NCBI GenBank assembly: GCA_050246475.1
Contig: JBFWVZ010000004.1
Coordinates: forward strand, 62,001-126,000
Origin: CADEEL01 sp050246475
GTDB lineage: Bacteria; Pseudomonadota; Alphaproteobacteria; Caulobacterales; Aquidulcibacteraceae
Direction: 5' to 3'
Length of the DNA stretch: 64,000 bases
The notes below the pieces were generated by a model that had not been told where the DNA came from, searched no databases, and saw nothing but the letters and a program-made list of their open reading frames with translations. Numbering within the stretch: position 1 is the stretch's first letter; each line of letters opens with the position of its first letter. Both the position numbers and the translations under genes were made by a program. Shown here piece by piece: positions 8,259 through 16,185 of this stretch.

Positions 8259-8282
8259 GTCCGCTACCGGCGAAAAGCGGAC
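8259..8282. repeat. 24-nt palindrome flanking the retron, right copy
   Basis: GTCCGCT-N10-AGCGGAC, with arms identical to the copy at 6656-6679. Here the inverted repeat extends outward with CACCGATC (8251-8258) and GATCGGTG (8286-8293), giving a larger imperfect cruciform of about 43 nt that overlaps the leader of the DUF3052 gene. Confidence 0.8.
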
Positions 8283-8317
8283 GTTGATCGGTGCGCGCGT
8301 CACGCGCACAAAGCCCC

Positions 8318-8722
8318 ATGCCCGCAGGTTACTCAGGAACGCCGCTCGCCAAGAAGCTCGGTCTCAAGGAGGGCGGAAAGATCTACGCGTCGGGCATGCC
8401 CGCTAGCGTCCGCGCCGAGATCGAGGAGAGCGTCTGCCCGGCCTATGCCGCGCGCCCCGCGAAGGGCCTCCCCGCCGCGCACCTCTTTCACACCAAGCGC
8501 GCCAAGCTCGAAGCGGATTTGAAGAAGCTCCGCCCGCTGCTCGCCAGCGATGGGCAGATCTGGATTTCCTGGCCCAAGAAGAGCGCCAAGGTGGAGACCG
8601 ACATCACCGAGGATGTCATCCGCGCCGTCGCGCTGCCGATGGGCTACGTCGATGTGAAGGTCTGCGCCGTCGATGAAACGTGGTCGGGCCTGAAGCTCGT
8701 GATCCGCAAGGAGCTGCGCTAG
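8318..8722 (+). CDS. DUF3052 family protein
   Basis: A 134-residue cytosolic protein. It begins MPAGYSGTPLAKKLGLKEG, the typical DUF3052 N-terminus, and later has DGQIWISWPKKSAK and ITEDVIR. The molecular role of the family is not established. ATG 8318 is chosen over the GTG at 8291 because family homology begins at MPAGYSG and the upstream codons lie inside the palindromic repeat. The TAG stop shares CTAG (8719-8722) with the TAG of the convergent gene. Confidence 0.85.
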   Translation: MPAGYSGTPLAKKLGLKEGGKIYASGMPASVRAEIEESVCPAYAARPAKGLPAAHLFHTKRAKLEADLKKLRPLLASDGQIWISWPKKSAKVETDITEDVIRAVALPMGYVDVKVCAVDETWSGLKLVIRKELR

Positions 8723-9171
8723 GCCGCGATCCGCGTGTTCTGATCCGACACGAGTTTCCACCCGCTCGCCTCGCGTTCGAACGTCATGATGAGGTGATTG
8801 CGGCTCTCGGCATTCTCAGCCGGATCGCGATAGTGCGTGCGGAAGAGCACCTGGCCCATCGTGGTCGATTGCTTGGTCCATTGCGGCTCGAACTCCATCG
8901 TCCAGGTTTGCGAGGCGAACCATTGGCGGTGGAAATCGAGATAGGCGGCCTTCGTCGTCGTGAGCGCGCCGTTCGGCAGAATGAGAATGAGCGTCGCGCC
9001 GCTGGTGAGCGTGGGCTCAAGCGCGGCGAGATCCCGCGCGCGCACCGCCGCGATATGCGCCTGCCACGCCCAATCGAATGAGGGCGAAATGTCGAGCGCC
9101 GTGGCGCACGCCGCCGCGGGCAAAACGAGCGTGCCCGCCGCGAGCGCCCGGCGTGAGAGACGGTCAGTCAT
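8719..9171 (-). CDS. exported SnoaL/DUF4440-like protein
   Basis: A 150-residue protein. Its N-terminus MTDRLSRRALAAGTLVLPAAA looks like a Tat-type or lipoprotein signal ending in ACA. The mature part has W-x-A-H-I-A-A-V-R-A-R-D-L-A-A-L, a FHRQWF helix and W-K-L-V-S-D-Q-N-T, typical of the NTF2/SnoaL fold. ATG 9171 is chosen because the longer open frame runs back through palindromic repeat copy 3. Its substrate is unknown. The stop overlaps the DUF3052 stop by four bases. Confidence 0.75.
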   Translation of the reverse strand: MTDRLSRRALAAGTLVLPAAACATALDISPSFDWAWQAHIAAVRARDLAALEPTLTSGATLILILPNGALTTTKAAYLDFHRQWFASQTWTMEFEPQWTKQSTTMGQVLFRTHYRDPAENAESRNHLIMTFEREASGWKLVSDQNTRIAA

Positions 9172-9190
9172 GAAAGCTCCTGCGTAGTTC

Positions 9191-9219
9191 TTCCCCTCCC
9201 CCTGGAGGGGGGAGGGGAA
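9191..9219. repeat. GC-rich palindromic repeat, copy 3
   Basis: Near-perfect palindrome TTCCCCTCCCCC-TGGA-GGGGGGAGGGGAA between the AsmA-like gene and the SnoaL-like gene, both on the minus strand. It would form a hairpin in readthrough mRNA from the AsmA gene and may act as a terminator or mRNA stabiliser. Confidence 0.75.
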
Positions 9220-9244
9220 GAGACCAATTGGATGGGACGAGTGC

Positions 9245-11239
9245 TCAGCGGCCGGGAATGAGGCTGCCCAGATCGGGAAGGCTCGGGCGCTGCTGTTGTT
9301 GTTGCTGTTGCGGCTGCGCATTGTCGTTCGCCGGCTGCTGCTCCTGCTGTTGAGCGCCGGGAAAGAGCCCGCCGAGGCCCGCGGGCGCAGCGCCTTGCAG
9401 CGCCCCGCGCATGCGTTCGCGGATTTGGTTCTGCACCGCATCCCCAAGCGCTAGCCCGTATTGAGGGCGAGACCATGGCCCGTGCACCCGGAACGGCACG
9501 CCGATGCCGGCGATCCCGGCTTGCCCGCCTTGGCCTTGCATGGAGTTCACGGCGCGGGGCGCGATCCGCATGTCGATCGTCTGCTGGCCGATGTCGATGA
9601 CGCCTTGGCCTTCGAGCCGCACGAACGGATTGAGCATGCGCAAATCTTCCGTGACGGCCACGCCGTTGTTGACGCGGAAACTCGCGGCCAGCTCCGCGAA
9701 ATCCGTGCTGGCCGAAGGCCCGCGCGCCTGGCCCGAAAGCGCGGACTGAATTGAGCGCGCCACGAGCGCCAGATCGACGCCCCGATAGCGCCCGTCATTG
9801 AACGTGAAGGAGGCCGTGCCGCCCAGCGAACGCATAATCGCAGCTTGATGCGCGCCAGCGCCGGTGAGCTGCGCCCGCAGCCGCCCGCGCCCAGCGATGC
9901 GGTCAAAGCCGATCGCGTCGCGCAGCAGTGCTTCCGCCTGCACGTTCTGCGCGTCGATCTCGCTCTGAATACGGTTGCCCGCGGCATGAGCGATGAGCCG
10001 CATCGCGCCGCTGCCGCCGTAAAGCGCCACGCGCGAGAGCCGCGCATCCAAAACGCCCGCCTCGATGCCGAGCCGGAGTGCAGCATTGGTGAACGTCATG
10101 CGTTGGAAACGCAGCGTTTGGATGGTCAAGTTGAGATCGGCGTCGGCGGCCGTCAGCCCGGAAAGATCGATGGGCGTCGTCGGCCACGCCGCTTGCGTGT
10201 TGACGCCTTGAGCGGCGCTCGCGTTCGCGGCCTGCCCAGGCGCGGGCGCGAGATAGGGGTTGGCGTCGAGCGTCGGGATGGTGAGCGTCCCCGTCGCGCG
10301 CATGCGCCCCGCTTCGTTCATCGTGATGGTGACGGCGCCCGATGCGCGCACCGCATCGACCGCGAACGTCCCGTTCGTTAGCGCAATCGTCGTCGGCGTC
10401 TCTTCGTAGGCGCCGCGCGCCTGCATATCGGCTTCCGCGGAATAGGCGGCAAAGCCTGCGCCCGCGCCCATCGGCGAGCCGAGCCAAGCGAGCGTTTGGC
10501 GCAGGCTGTCGCCGTTGGCGCGCAAGCGTCCTGTGACAGCGCCCGTGCGCGCCGCGAATTGCCCGTTGAGCGTGGCGTTCAGATGCTCCGTCTCGAACGT
10601 CGCATCCATCGCGCTCATCCCGCCTTCCAGGAACGCGCGCGGGGAGGCGAACGTGGCGTTGAGCGTCGAAGGCTGATCGCGATAGCGGAACGCGCCTTCG
10701 AGCGTCGCCGGTGAATCGAGCGATTCAAGCCGGATGTTGGCGTTGACGTCTTCGGCCACCATCGGCTCGCCGACGGGACCGCTATAGGAGAGCCGCCCGT
10801 GATTGATGCGGAAATCGTCGATCCTGAGCGTCTCGATGCGCGTTTGATCCTCCGTCTCCGGAAATATCCAATTCGCCGTGCCGCGCTGATCGACTTGCAG
10901 CGCCAGCTGCGGGCCTTCCAAGATGATGCGCCGAACCTCGATGTCGCCGCGCAGCAGGGGCATGATCGCCACGGCGAACACAGCGCTCTGCGCCTGCAAG
11001 AAGGGTTCGCCCGCCATCCCGCGCGGGTTGGAGAGCGAGACGCCGTCCGCCGTCAGCCCCAGAGCGGGCCACACCGTCAGCGAAACGCGCGTCAGCGAAA
11101 GGTCGCGCTCGGTCGCGGTCTCCACCTGCCGCTCGATCTGCTGGCGCACTTCCTCCTTGGGAAAGAAGAGGAAAAACGCCACCGCAAGGAGCGCCACCGC
11201 GCCCAGAAAAACCCCGAGGATGATGAGAAGCCAGCGCAT
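9245..11239 (-). CDS. AsmA family envelope protein
   Basis: A 664-residue inner-membrane-anchored periplasmic protein. Residues 2-24 form one membrane helix (WLLIILGVFLGAVALLAVAFFLFF). It is followed by the AsmA N-terminal pattern: conversion-like LTVWPALGLTADGVSLSNPRG, then F-x-x-A-x-x-A-V-F-A-V, then I-x-L-x-G-P-Q. The C-terminal half has the AsmA_2 repeat (DLRMLNPFVRLEGQGVIDIGQQTIDM). AsmA-like proteins are linked to lipid transport and outer-membrane homeostasis. The extreme C-terminus is a low-complexity Gln-rich tract followed by RPSLPDLGSLIPGR, which is unusual. ATG 11239 starts just before the membrane helix. Confidence 0.87.
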   Translation of the reverse strand: MRWLLIILGVFLGAVALLAVAFFLFFPKEEVRQQIERQVETATERDLSLTRVSLTVWPALGLTADGVSLSNPRGMAGEPFLQAQSAVFAVAIMPLLRGDIEVRRIILEGPQLALQVDQRGTANWIFPETEDQTRIETLRIDDFRINHGRLSYSGPVGEPMVAEDVNANIRLESLDSPATLEGAFRYRDQPSTLNATFASPRAFLEGGMSAMDATFETEHLNATLNGQFAARTGAVTGRLRANGDSLRQTLAWLGSPMGAGAGFAAYSAEADMQARGAYEETPTTIALTNGTFAVDAVRASGAVTITMNEAGRMRATGTLTIPTLDANPYLAPAPGQAANASAAQGVNTQAAWPTTPIDLSGLTAADADLNLTIQTLRFQRMTFTNAALRLGIEAGVLDARLSRVALYGGSGAMRLIAHAAGNRIQSEIDAQNVQAEALLRDAIGFDRIAGRGRLRAQLTGAGAHQAAIMRSLGGTASFTFNDGRYRGVDLALVARSIQSALSGQARGPSASTDFAELAASFRVNNGVAVTEDLRMLNPFVRLEGQGVIDIGQQTIDMRIAPRAVNSMQGQGGQAGIAGIGVPFRVHGPWSRPQYGLALGDAVQNQIRERMRGALQGAAPAGLGGLFPGAQQQEQQPANDNAQPQQQQQQQRPSLPDLGSLIPGR

Positions 11240-11282
11240 ACGCGCAATCAATCGCAGGCGCGCGTCTTCTGCAAGCGCGCGC

Positions 11283-12623
11283 TTAAAGCCCCGCCGCCTG
11301 GAGCGCCGCGCTTTGGCGCGCGTCGAGCGCCTGGGCGCTGAAATCGGCGATTGAATCCTCGAAGAGCCGCGCGAAATTGAGCTCCGCGCGCAAATGCAGG
11401 AACGCCGCCCCAAGCCCGATCGCGGCGCGGTCCATGAACACAAATTCGCGCGGAATGAGCACGGGGCCGAGCGTGCGCAGCCGCCGGCGCACCTCGCCCA
11501 CTTCGCGCCGCCCATATTCGTTGGGCGCAACCCCGTCCGCGATCGAGCGCACCCGGTCGTCGATGAGCGGCGCATAGATGAAGCGCGCCCAGATCGTCAG
11601 CGCCTCGATGAGATCGTTGCTGAGATTCTTGAAGCCCCAAATCTCGTAAGCGTGCGCGACGCCGTCTTTGTCCTCTGCCTTGAGCGAGCGCTGCAGCTGC
11701 ACCACGCCTTCCACGAACCGCGGCGGGAAAATCCGCACGCAACCGAAGTCGATGAGGTTGAGCGCGCCGCGATCCTGCGTGAACGAATAATTCCCAAGAT
11801 GCGGATCGCCGTGAATGATCCCGAAGCGCATCATCGGGGTCCACCAGACATCGAAGAGGATGGAGGCGATGCGGTTGCGCGTCTCTTGGTCCGCGCTCAC
11901 CTGCGCCATGAGCCCATCGCCTTCAAGCCACGTCATGGAGAGGAGGCGCTTGGTGGAGAGATGCGCCAACGGCTCGGGCGTGCGCGCGGGCTTGTCCTTG
12001 AGCACTTCAGCGAAGAGCCGCATGTGCTTCAGCTCACGCTCGTAGTCGAGTTCTTCGCGCAGCCGCGCGCTCACTTCCTCGATCGCCTCGGTGGAATCGA
12101 TCGTGTTGTCCATGCGTTTGAACATGGAGAGCAGCGTGCGCAATTGCGCGAGATCAGCCTCAACCGCGCTTGCCATATCCGGATATTGCAGCTTGCACGC
12201 CAGCTTGCGCCCATCGTCGGAAACCGCGCGATGCACTTGCCCGAGCGAAGCCGCGTGCGCCGCCTCCCGTTCGAACGAATAGAATTTCGTCTGCCAATCG
12301 ACGCCCAATTCCGCGCGCATCCGCCGCGCCACGAACGGCCAGCCCATCGGCGGCGCATGCGATTGGAGTTTGCGGAACTCGTCCGCGTAAGCCTGCGGCA
12401 GAAGATCGGGAATGGTGGCGAGCAATTGCGCCACCTTCATCAGCGGACCTTTGGAGCGCCCCAGCGCTTCTTTCACCGCCTTCGCGACCGCAGCGTCATT
12501 GCCCCCAAACATCCGCGCCGCGCCGTAAGCGGCCGCCGCGCTCCCCATGTTCGCGCCAACCTTCGCCACGCGCGAAATGCGCGCGCCCAATCGGTCGCGT
12601 TCGGGATCGGAGGGCTCGCTCAC
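11283..12623 (-). CDS. ABC1/AarF (UbiB-like) atypical kinase
   Basis: A 446-residue protein of the ABC1 kinase family, linked to quinone or lipid homeostasis. Motifs in order: GPLMKVAQLLATIPDLLP (the family KxGQ motif, here KVAQ), the Ala-rich nucleotide loop AAHAASLGQVHRA, the catalytic Lys in LACKLQYP, HGDPHLGNY with the catalytic Asp, and LIDFG. GTG 12623 (VSEPSDPERDR) is chosen because the longer frame to 12728 translates repeat copy 4. The downstream AsmA gene starts 43 bases after its stop, so the two may be co-transcribed as an envelope pair. Confidence 0.88.
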   Translation of the reverse strand: MSEPSDPERDRLGARISRVAKVGANMGSAAAAYGAARMFGGNDAAVAKAVKEALGRSKGPLMKVAQLLATIPDLLPQAYADEFRKLQSHAPPMGWPFVARRMRAELGVDWQTKFYSFEREAAHAASLGQVHRAVSDDGRKLACKLQYPDMASAVEADLAQLRTLLSMFKRMDNTIDSTEAIEEVSARLREELDYERELKHMRLFAEVLKDKPARTPEPLAHLSTKRLLSMTWLEGDGLMAQVSADQETRNRIASILFDVWWTPMMRFGIIHGDPHLGNYSFTQDRGALNLIDFGCVRIFPPRFVEGVVQLQRSLKAEDKDGVAHAYEIWGFKNLSNDLIEALTIWARFIYAPLIDDRVRSIADGVAPNEYGRREVGEVRRRLRTLGPVLIPREFVFMDRAAIGLGAAFLHLRAELNFARLFEDSIADFSAQALDARQSAALQAAGL

Positions 12624-12647
12624 AGTGCGATCCGTATACGGACAATA

Positions 12648-12690
12648 CCCCCTCCCCTGGAGGGGGAGGGGGCCAGGGGGTGGGGTGAGA
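12648..12690. repeat. GC-rich palindromic repeat, copy 4
   Basis: CCCCCTCCCC-TGGA-GGGGGAGGGGG hairpin followed by CCAGGGGGTGGGGTGAGA. It is paired with the inverted copy 5, 46 bases away, in the space between the divergent ABC1 kinase and response regulator genes. Confidence 0.78.
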
Positions 12691-12736
12691 ATTTGGCGGG
12701 CGCGCGCAAATGCGCTTGGCTTGAGCACTCTTTGCT

Positions 12737-12776
12737 CTCACCCCCACCCCAACCCCTCCCCCCTCTAGGGGGAGGG
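12737..12776. repeat. GC-rich palindromic repeat, copy 5 (inverted relative to copy 4)
   Basis: CTCACCCCCACCCC...CCCCTCCCCCC-TCTA-GGGGGAGGG. Copies 4 and 5 form a head-to-head pair with the same geometry as copies 1 and 2. The rest of the 314-bp gap (12777-12937) shows only a short AT-rich stretch (GTGCCATTTTAACGCG near 12844) that could belong to the response-regulator promoter. Confidence 0.78.
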
Positions 12777-12937
12777 CGCGCGTCGGCTGAAATCATGCGT
12801 CAAACTTAAGCCTTCGCTCACCACGTTTGAACGGCTTTTGTTGTGCCATTTTAACGCGACCTGAACGTCTCGCCCGTATGGTCCCGCTCGAAAGCGCACC
12901 CGCTAGAGGCGCGCGAGCACATTGGTGGGTCCAAGAT

Positions 12938-14425
12938 ATGAAGACGATCCTGATCGTTGATGACGATCCGGCGCAACGCCGCTTGCTGCAAGCCGCCGTC
13001 GAGCGCAATTCCTTCGCCACGCGCGTCGCCGAGAACGGCCAAGGCGCCGTCGATGCGGTCGAGAAATTCGCCGAGATCGATCTCGTGCTGCTCGATCTGG
13101 TCATGCCGGGCCTGACGGGCCAGGAGGCGCTGAAGGAAATTCGCCTGCGCCGCCCCGAGCTGCCGTGCATCGTGCTCACCGCCTCGGGCGGCATCGACAC
13201 CGTCGTGCAGGCGATGCAGGCCGGCGCGTGCGATTTCTTCGTGAAGCCCGCGAGCCCGGAGCGCATTCTCGTTTCCATTCGCAACGCGCTCGATCTCTCG
13301 AACCTGAAGACCGAAGTCGTGCGTCTGAAGAAAAAGGCGCAAGGCCAATTCACGTTCGACGATATGGTCGCGACCGCGCCCGCGATGCGCCCGGTGCTGC
13401 GCATGGGTGAGCGCGCGGCGAAATCGACCATCCCCGTGCTCATCACGGGCGAATCCGGCGTCGGCAAGGAAATTCTCGCACGCGCCATCCAGGGCGGTTC
13501 GGATCGCGCTGGTCGCCCGTTCATCACCGTCAATTGCGGCGCCATCCCCGAAAACCTCGTCGAGAGCATTCTCTTCGGCCACATGAAGGGCAGCTTCACC
13601 GGCGCGACCGAGAACCATTCCGGCAAATTCGTCGAAGCCAATGGCGGCACGCTCTTTCTCGATGAAGTCGGCGAACTCCCTTTGGACGCGCAAGTGAAGC
13701 TCCTGCGCGTGCTGCAGGAAAGCGAAGTCGATCCCGTCGGCGCCAAGCGCCCGGTGAAGGTCGATGTCCGCATTATCAGCGCGACCAACAAGGATTTGGC
13801 GAAACTCGTGGAGGCCGGCCGCTTCCGCGAAGATCTCTTCTATCGCCTGAACGTCTTCCCCATCGAAGCCCCGCCACTGCGCGAGCGCCGCGAGGATATT
13901 GCGGGCCTCGTCGCGCGCTTCATCGCGCGCTTCAACGCGGAGGAGGGCCGGAGCGTTCGCGGCGTGACGCCCGAGACGATGGAGATGCTCGAGGCCTTCG
14001 AATGGCCGGGCAACGTCCGCCAGCTCGAGAACACGATCTTCCGCGCCGTCATTCTCTGCGAGGGCGATTATCTCCGCGCCGAGGATTTCCCGCAAATCTC
14101 GGGCGTGAAGCCCAGCTACGCGCCCGCCAACGATGCGCGCGCCGAAAGGCTCCCGACGCCCGCGAACGATTCAGCGCCGAACCTCTCCGCCGTGCTGGCG
14201 AACGCGCAGCAAGTGAGCGTCGAGCCTGCCGTGCGCATCTTCGATGAGGGCGGCCATCTGCGCGCGCTTGAATCGATCGAACGCGATCTCATCGAACTGG
14301 CGATCGAACATTATGCCGGGCACATGAGCGAGATCGCCCGCCGCCTCGGCATCGGCCGCTCCACGCTCTACCGCAAACTGCGCGAATACGGCCTCGACGA
14401 GCACCGCTTCGCATCCGGCGAGTGA
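12938..14425 (+). CDS. sigma-54-dependent response regulator (NtrC family)
   Basis: A 495-residue transcription activator. Receiver domain residues 1-120 have ILIVDDDP, the phospho-acceptor Asp in LVLLDLVMPG and the conserved Lys in FFVKPAS. The AAA+ domain has Walker A GESGVGKE, the sigma-54 loop GSFTGA (a Ser variant of GAFTGA), and Walker B GTLFLDEVGEL. The Fis-type HTH ends the protein (MSEIARRLGIGRSTLYRKLREYGLD). ATG 12938 starts at the receiver; the upstream 37 codons of the open frame lack homology. No partner kinase is adjacent, so the signal is unknown. The Ser in the GAFTGA loop is noteworthy because that loop contacts sigma-54. Confidence 0.92.
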   Translation: MKTILIVDDDPAQRRLLQAAVERNSFATRVAENGQGAVDAVEKFAEIDLVLLDLVMPGLTGQEALKEIRLRRPELPCIVLTASGGIDTVVQAMQAGACDFFVKPASPERILVSIRNALDLSNLKTEVVRLKKKAQGQFTFDDMVATAPAMRPVLRMGERAAKSTIPVLITGESGVGKEILARAIQGGSDRAGRPFITVNCGAIPENLVESILFGHMKGSFTGATENHSGKFVEANGGTLFLDEVGELPLDAQVKLLRVLQESEVDPVGAKRPVKVDVRIISATNKDLAKLVEAGRFREDLFYRLNVFPIEAPPLRERREDIAGLVARFIARFNAEEGRSVRGVTPETMEMLEAFEWPGNVRQLENTIFRAVILCEGDYLRAEDFPQISGVKPSYAPANDARAERLPTPANDSAPNLSAVLANAQQVSVEPAVRIFDEGGHLRALESIERDLIELAIEHYAGHMSEIARRLGIGRSTLYRKLREYGLDEHRFASGE

Positions 14426-14435
14426 GTGTGAAAAG

Positions 14436-14894
14436 CTAAAGCGGCGGCGGCGCCCAGAGCCTCACCCACGGGGCGCCGCCGTCATCGCCTTCATCGCCGC
14501 GCTCGAATCCGAGATGGTCGTAGAAGGCGAGCGCGCTTTTGTTTCCGCGCTGACACTTCAAGGACACACGCGATTTAACGCGTTTCACGACGGCATCGAG
14601 CAAGGCGCGCCCAAGCCCGCGCCCGTGAAACAGCGGATCGACATAGAGGTGATGGAGAAACGCGCCCGGGACATAGAGCCCCGCGAAGCCGCGTATTTGT
14701 CTGTCCTGTTCCGCGACGAAAACGATTTCGCCTTTCGTTTCACGCTCGAATTCCGCGACATCGATGATGCGCGGCTGATCGGGAAACGTCGCCGCCCACG
14801 TCCGTGAAAAAATATCCGTGCACGAAGCTTTATCGGCCTTGCGCATTTCGCGAATGCGCGCAAGCGGCGGCGAATCTGATACCTTCGCGCTCAT
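14436..14894 (-). CDS. GNAT family N-acetyltransferase
   Basis: A 152-residue acetyltransferase. It has an N-terminal strand ARIREMRKADK, then VFVAEQDRQIRGFAGL, the core strand FLHHLYVDPLFHGRGLGRALLDAVV with the acetyl-CoA pyrophosphate loop (R/Q-x-x-G-x-G/A, here HGRGLGRA), and a closing SALAFYDHLGFERGDE. Its substrate is unknown. ATG 14894 keeps the first beta strand; it shares CATG (14892-14895) with the start of the divergent gene. ATG 14846 is an alternative that would lose the strand. Confidence 0.82.
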   Translation of the reverse strand: MSAKVSDSPPLARIREMRKADKASCTDIFSRTWAATFPDQPRIIDVAEFERETKGEIVFVAEQDRQIRGFAGLYVPGAFLHHLYVDPLFHGRGLGRALLDAVVKRVKSRVSLKCQRGNKSALAFYDHLGFERGDEGDDGGAPWVRLWAPPPL

Positions 14895-15324
14895 GGCCGA
14901 CATCCACTCATCCCTGACGCCGCGCTCCGGAAACGGTGAGCGGCCATCCAAGCGCCTCGTCGCGCAGCTCCTTCGCCAAGCGGAATTGCACGCCGAGGAC
15001 GGGCGCACAATGCTGGAGGTCCAGCGCCACGGCCTGGCCGGCTGCGCCGCGTATATGGCGATGCTCGCCTCCGCCCGTGCGCTTCTCGCTTATGCGGGCG
15101 AGCAAGGCGGCGATAAATTCGAGCTCACGCTGGAGCGTCTCACTCTCCTCGTAGGCGATGACCACGGCCTCGCCCGCGATCTCGCGCGCGGCCACCGCAC
15201 GATCGAACAAGTCGATGACGGCGAAGGCGACGCCCTGGACGATGCGCATGTCCGTCCGCTGGTCTCCGCCGCCGAGCGCTTCGTGGATGTGGTGAAGGCG
15301 AAGGTCGCGCGCGGAGAGGCTTAG
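14893..15324 (+). CDS. conserved hypothetical protein
   Basis: A 143-residue predicted all-helical soluble protein. I do not recognise the family. Residues 21-75 look like two long helices (VAQLLRQAELHAEDG and AAYMAMLASARALLAYAGEQ), and the C-terminus is VDVVKAKVARGEA. There is no signal peptide or Cys motif. The ATG at 14893 lies back to back with the GNAT start, so its promoter must lie within the GNAT gene, unless one of the two starts is wrong. A strong hairpin follows the stop. Confidence 0.65.
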   Translation: MADIHSSLTPRSGNGERPSKRLVAQLLRQAELHAEDGRTMLEVQRHGLAGCAAYMAMLASARALLAYAGEQGGDKFELTLERLTLLVGDDHGLARDLARGHRTIEQVDDGEGDALDDAHVRPLVSAAERFVDVVKAKVARGEA

Positions 15325-15339
15325 CTCGACGGAGCTTTC

Positions 15340-15359
15340 CTCCCCCGCTTGCGGGGGAG
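15340..15359. terminator. bidirectional hairpin terminator
   Basis: CTCCCCCGC-TT-GCGGGGGAG, a 9-bp perfect stem between convergent genes ending at 15324 and 15372. It has no long T-run but is ideally placed for both strands. Confidence 0.7.
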
Positions 15360-15371
15360 CAAACGCGGCGC

Positions 15372-15716
15372 CTATTCTTCCTCCCGCCGCCCCCGCATCG
15401 GCTTCTTCGCCCGGAGCGGCTTCCGCGGCTTGCCTTTCGCTTTGGCCGCGATCTCGCGGAGCTTGGCGCTTTGCAGCATGGAAAGCGCATCCTCAGCGCG
15501 CCCCTTCGAGAGATTGTGAAAGGCCGAGCCGTATTTCTCGAGCCGCTGGCTCACCTCTCCGAGAAACTCGCTTTCCCAGTTTGAATAATCGACGCCCTCG
15601 GGCGGCAGGATTTCGCCCGTCTCCGGATCGACGCGCTCCTTGGCCTCCATCGCCGCGAGCTTCTTGACGATGCGAAGCGCCTTGCGCGTCCGCTTGGGAT
15701 CGACCTCGCGGGGCAT
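15372..15716 (-). CDS. conserved hypothetical basic protein
   Basis: A 114-residue cytosolic protein. It has KALRIVKKLAAMEAKERVDPETGEILPPEGVD in two blocks, then SNWESEFLGEVSQRLEKYGSAFHNL, and an Arg/Lys-rich tail (KPRKPLRAKKPMRGRREEE). The acidic/aromatic middle and basic tail suggest nucleic-acid or ribosome association, but no family is recognised. ATG 15716 is the first good start (PREVDPKRTR). The convergent hairpin at 15340-15359 ends it. Confidence 0.65.
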   Translation of the reverse strand: MPREVDPKRTRKALRIVKKLAAMEAKERVDPETGEILPPEGVDYSNWESEFLGEVSQRLEKYGSAFHNLSKGRAEDALSMLQSAKLREIAAKAKGKPRKPLRAKKPMRGRREEE

Positions 15717-15804
15717 ACCGCTCCTTAGAGCGAGTCGCGCGCGGGTTGACGCCTCCAGACGCCGCGCCCAAGACGGGTCAAAACAGCAAGTGGGAGGGAA
15801 CGAC

Positions 15805-16185
15805 ATGCTGCACCGCATCGGCGCCGTGCTGTATTTTCTCTGGGGCGCGCTGCACCTCGCCGCCGCCGCGGAGGGCTTCCGCGCCGCGCTCGCGCTGGAC
15901 GCGGACGCGATCCAGGCGCGGCTGCTGCAAAATTCCTGGAACCTCGCCTTCTTCGCACTGGCGTCTATGGCGATCGCCGTCGCGCTCAATTGGCGCAACA
16001 ACGCATGGGGTTACTGGATCAATCTGATCATGGTCTCCGCCGCCGACATCGGTTTCGTGCTGTTCGTGTTGGCGCCGGGGCACATCGCGATGGTTCCCGG
16101 CGTGTTCGGCCCGGTGCTGTGGATGCTTGCCGCGATCTTTTCGACATTGGGGCTGCGCGCGAGAGCGCCTGCCGCCGCAGCTTGA
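15805..16185 (+). CDS. four-helix membrane protein of unknown function
   Basis: A 126-residue inner-membrane protein with four predicted helices at about 5-24, 43-62, 68-88 and 95-115. The start MLHRIGAVLYFLWGALH is preceded by a GGGAGG Shine-Dalgarno 7 bases upstream. It lacks charged catalytic residues inside the helices. The stop overlaps a TTG that starts the next gene, so the pair is probably co-translated. Confidence 0.75.
   Translation: MLHRIGAVLYFLWGALHLAAAAEGFRAALALDADAIQARLLQNSWNLAFFALASMAIAVALNWRNNAWGYWINLIMVSAADIGFVLFVLAPGHIAMVPGVFGPVLWMLAAIFSTLGLRARAPAAAA

Noticed and set aside
11394..12809. 471-residue plus-strand open frame.
   Set aside because: Antisense shadow of the ABC1 kinase gene and of repeat copies 4 and 5.
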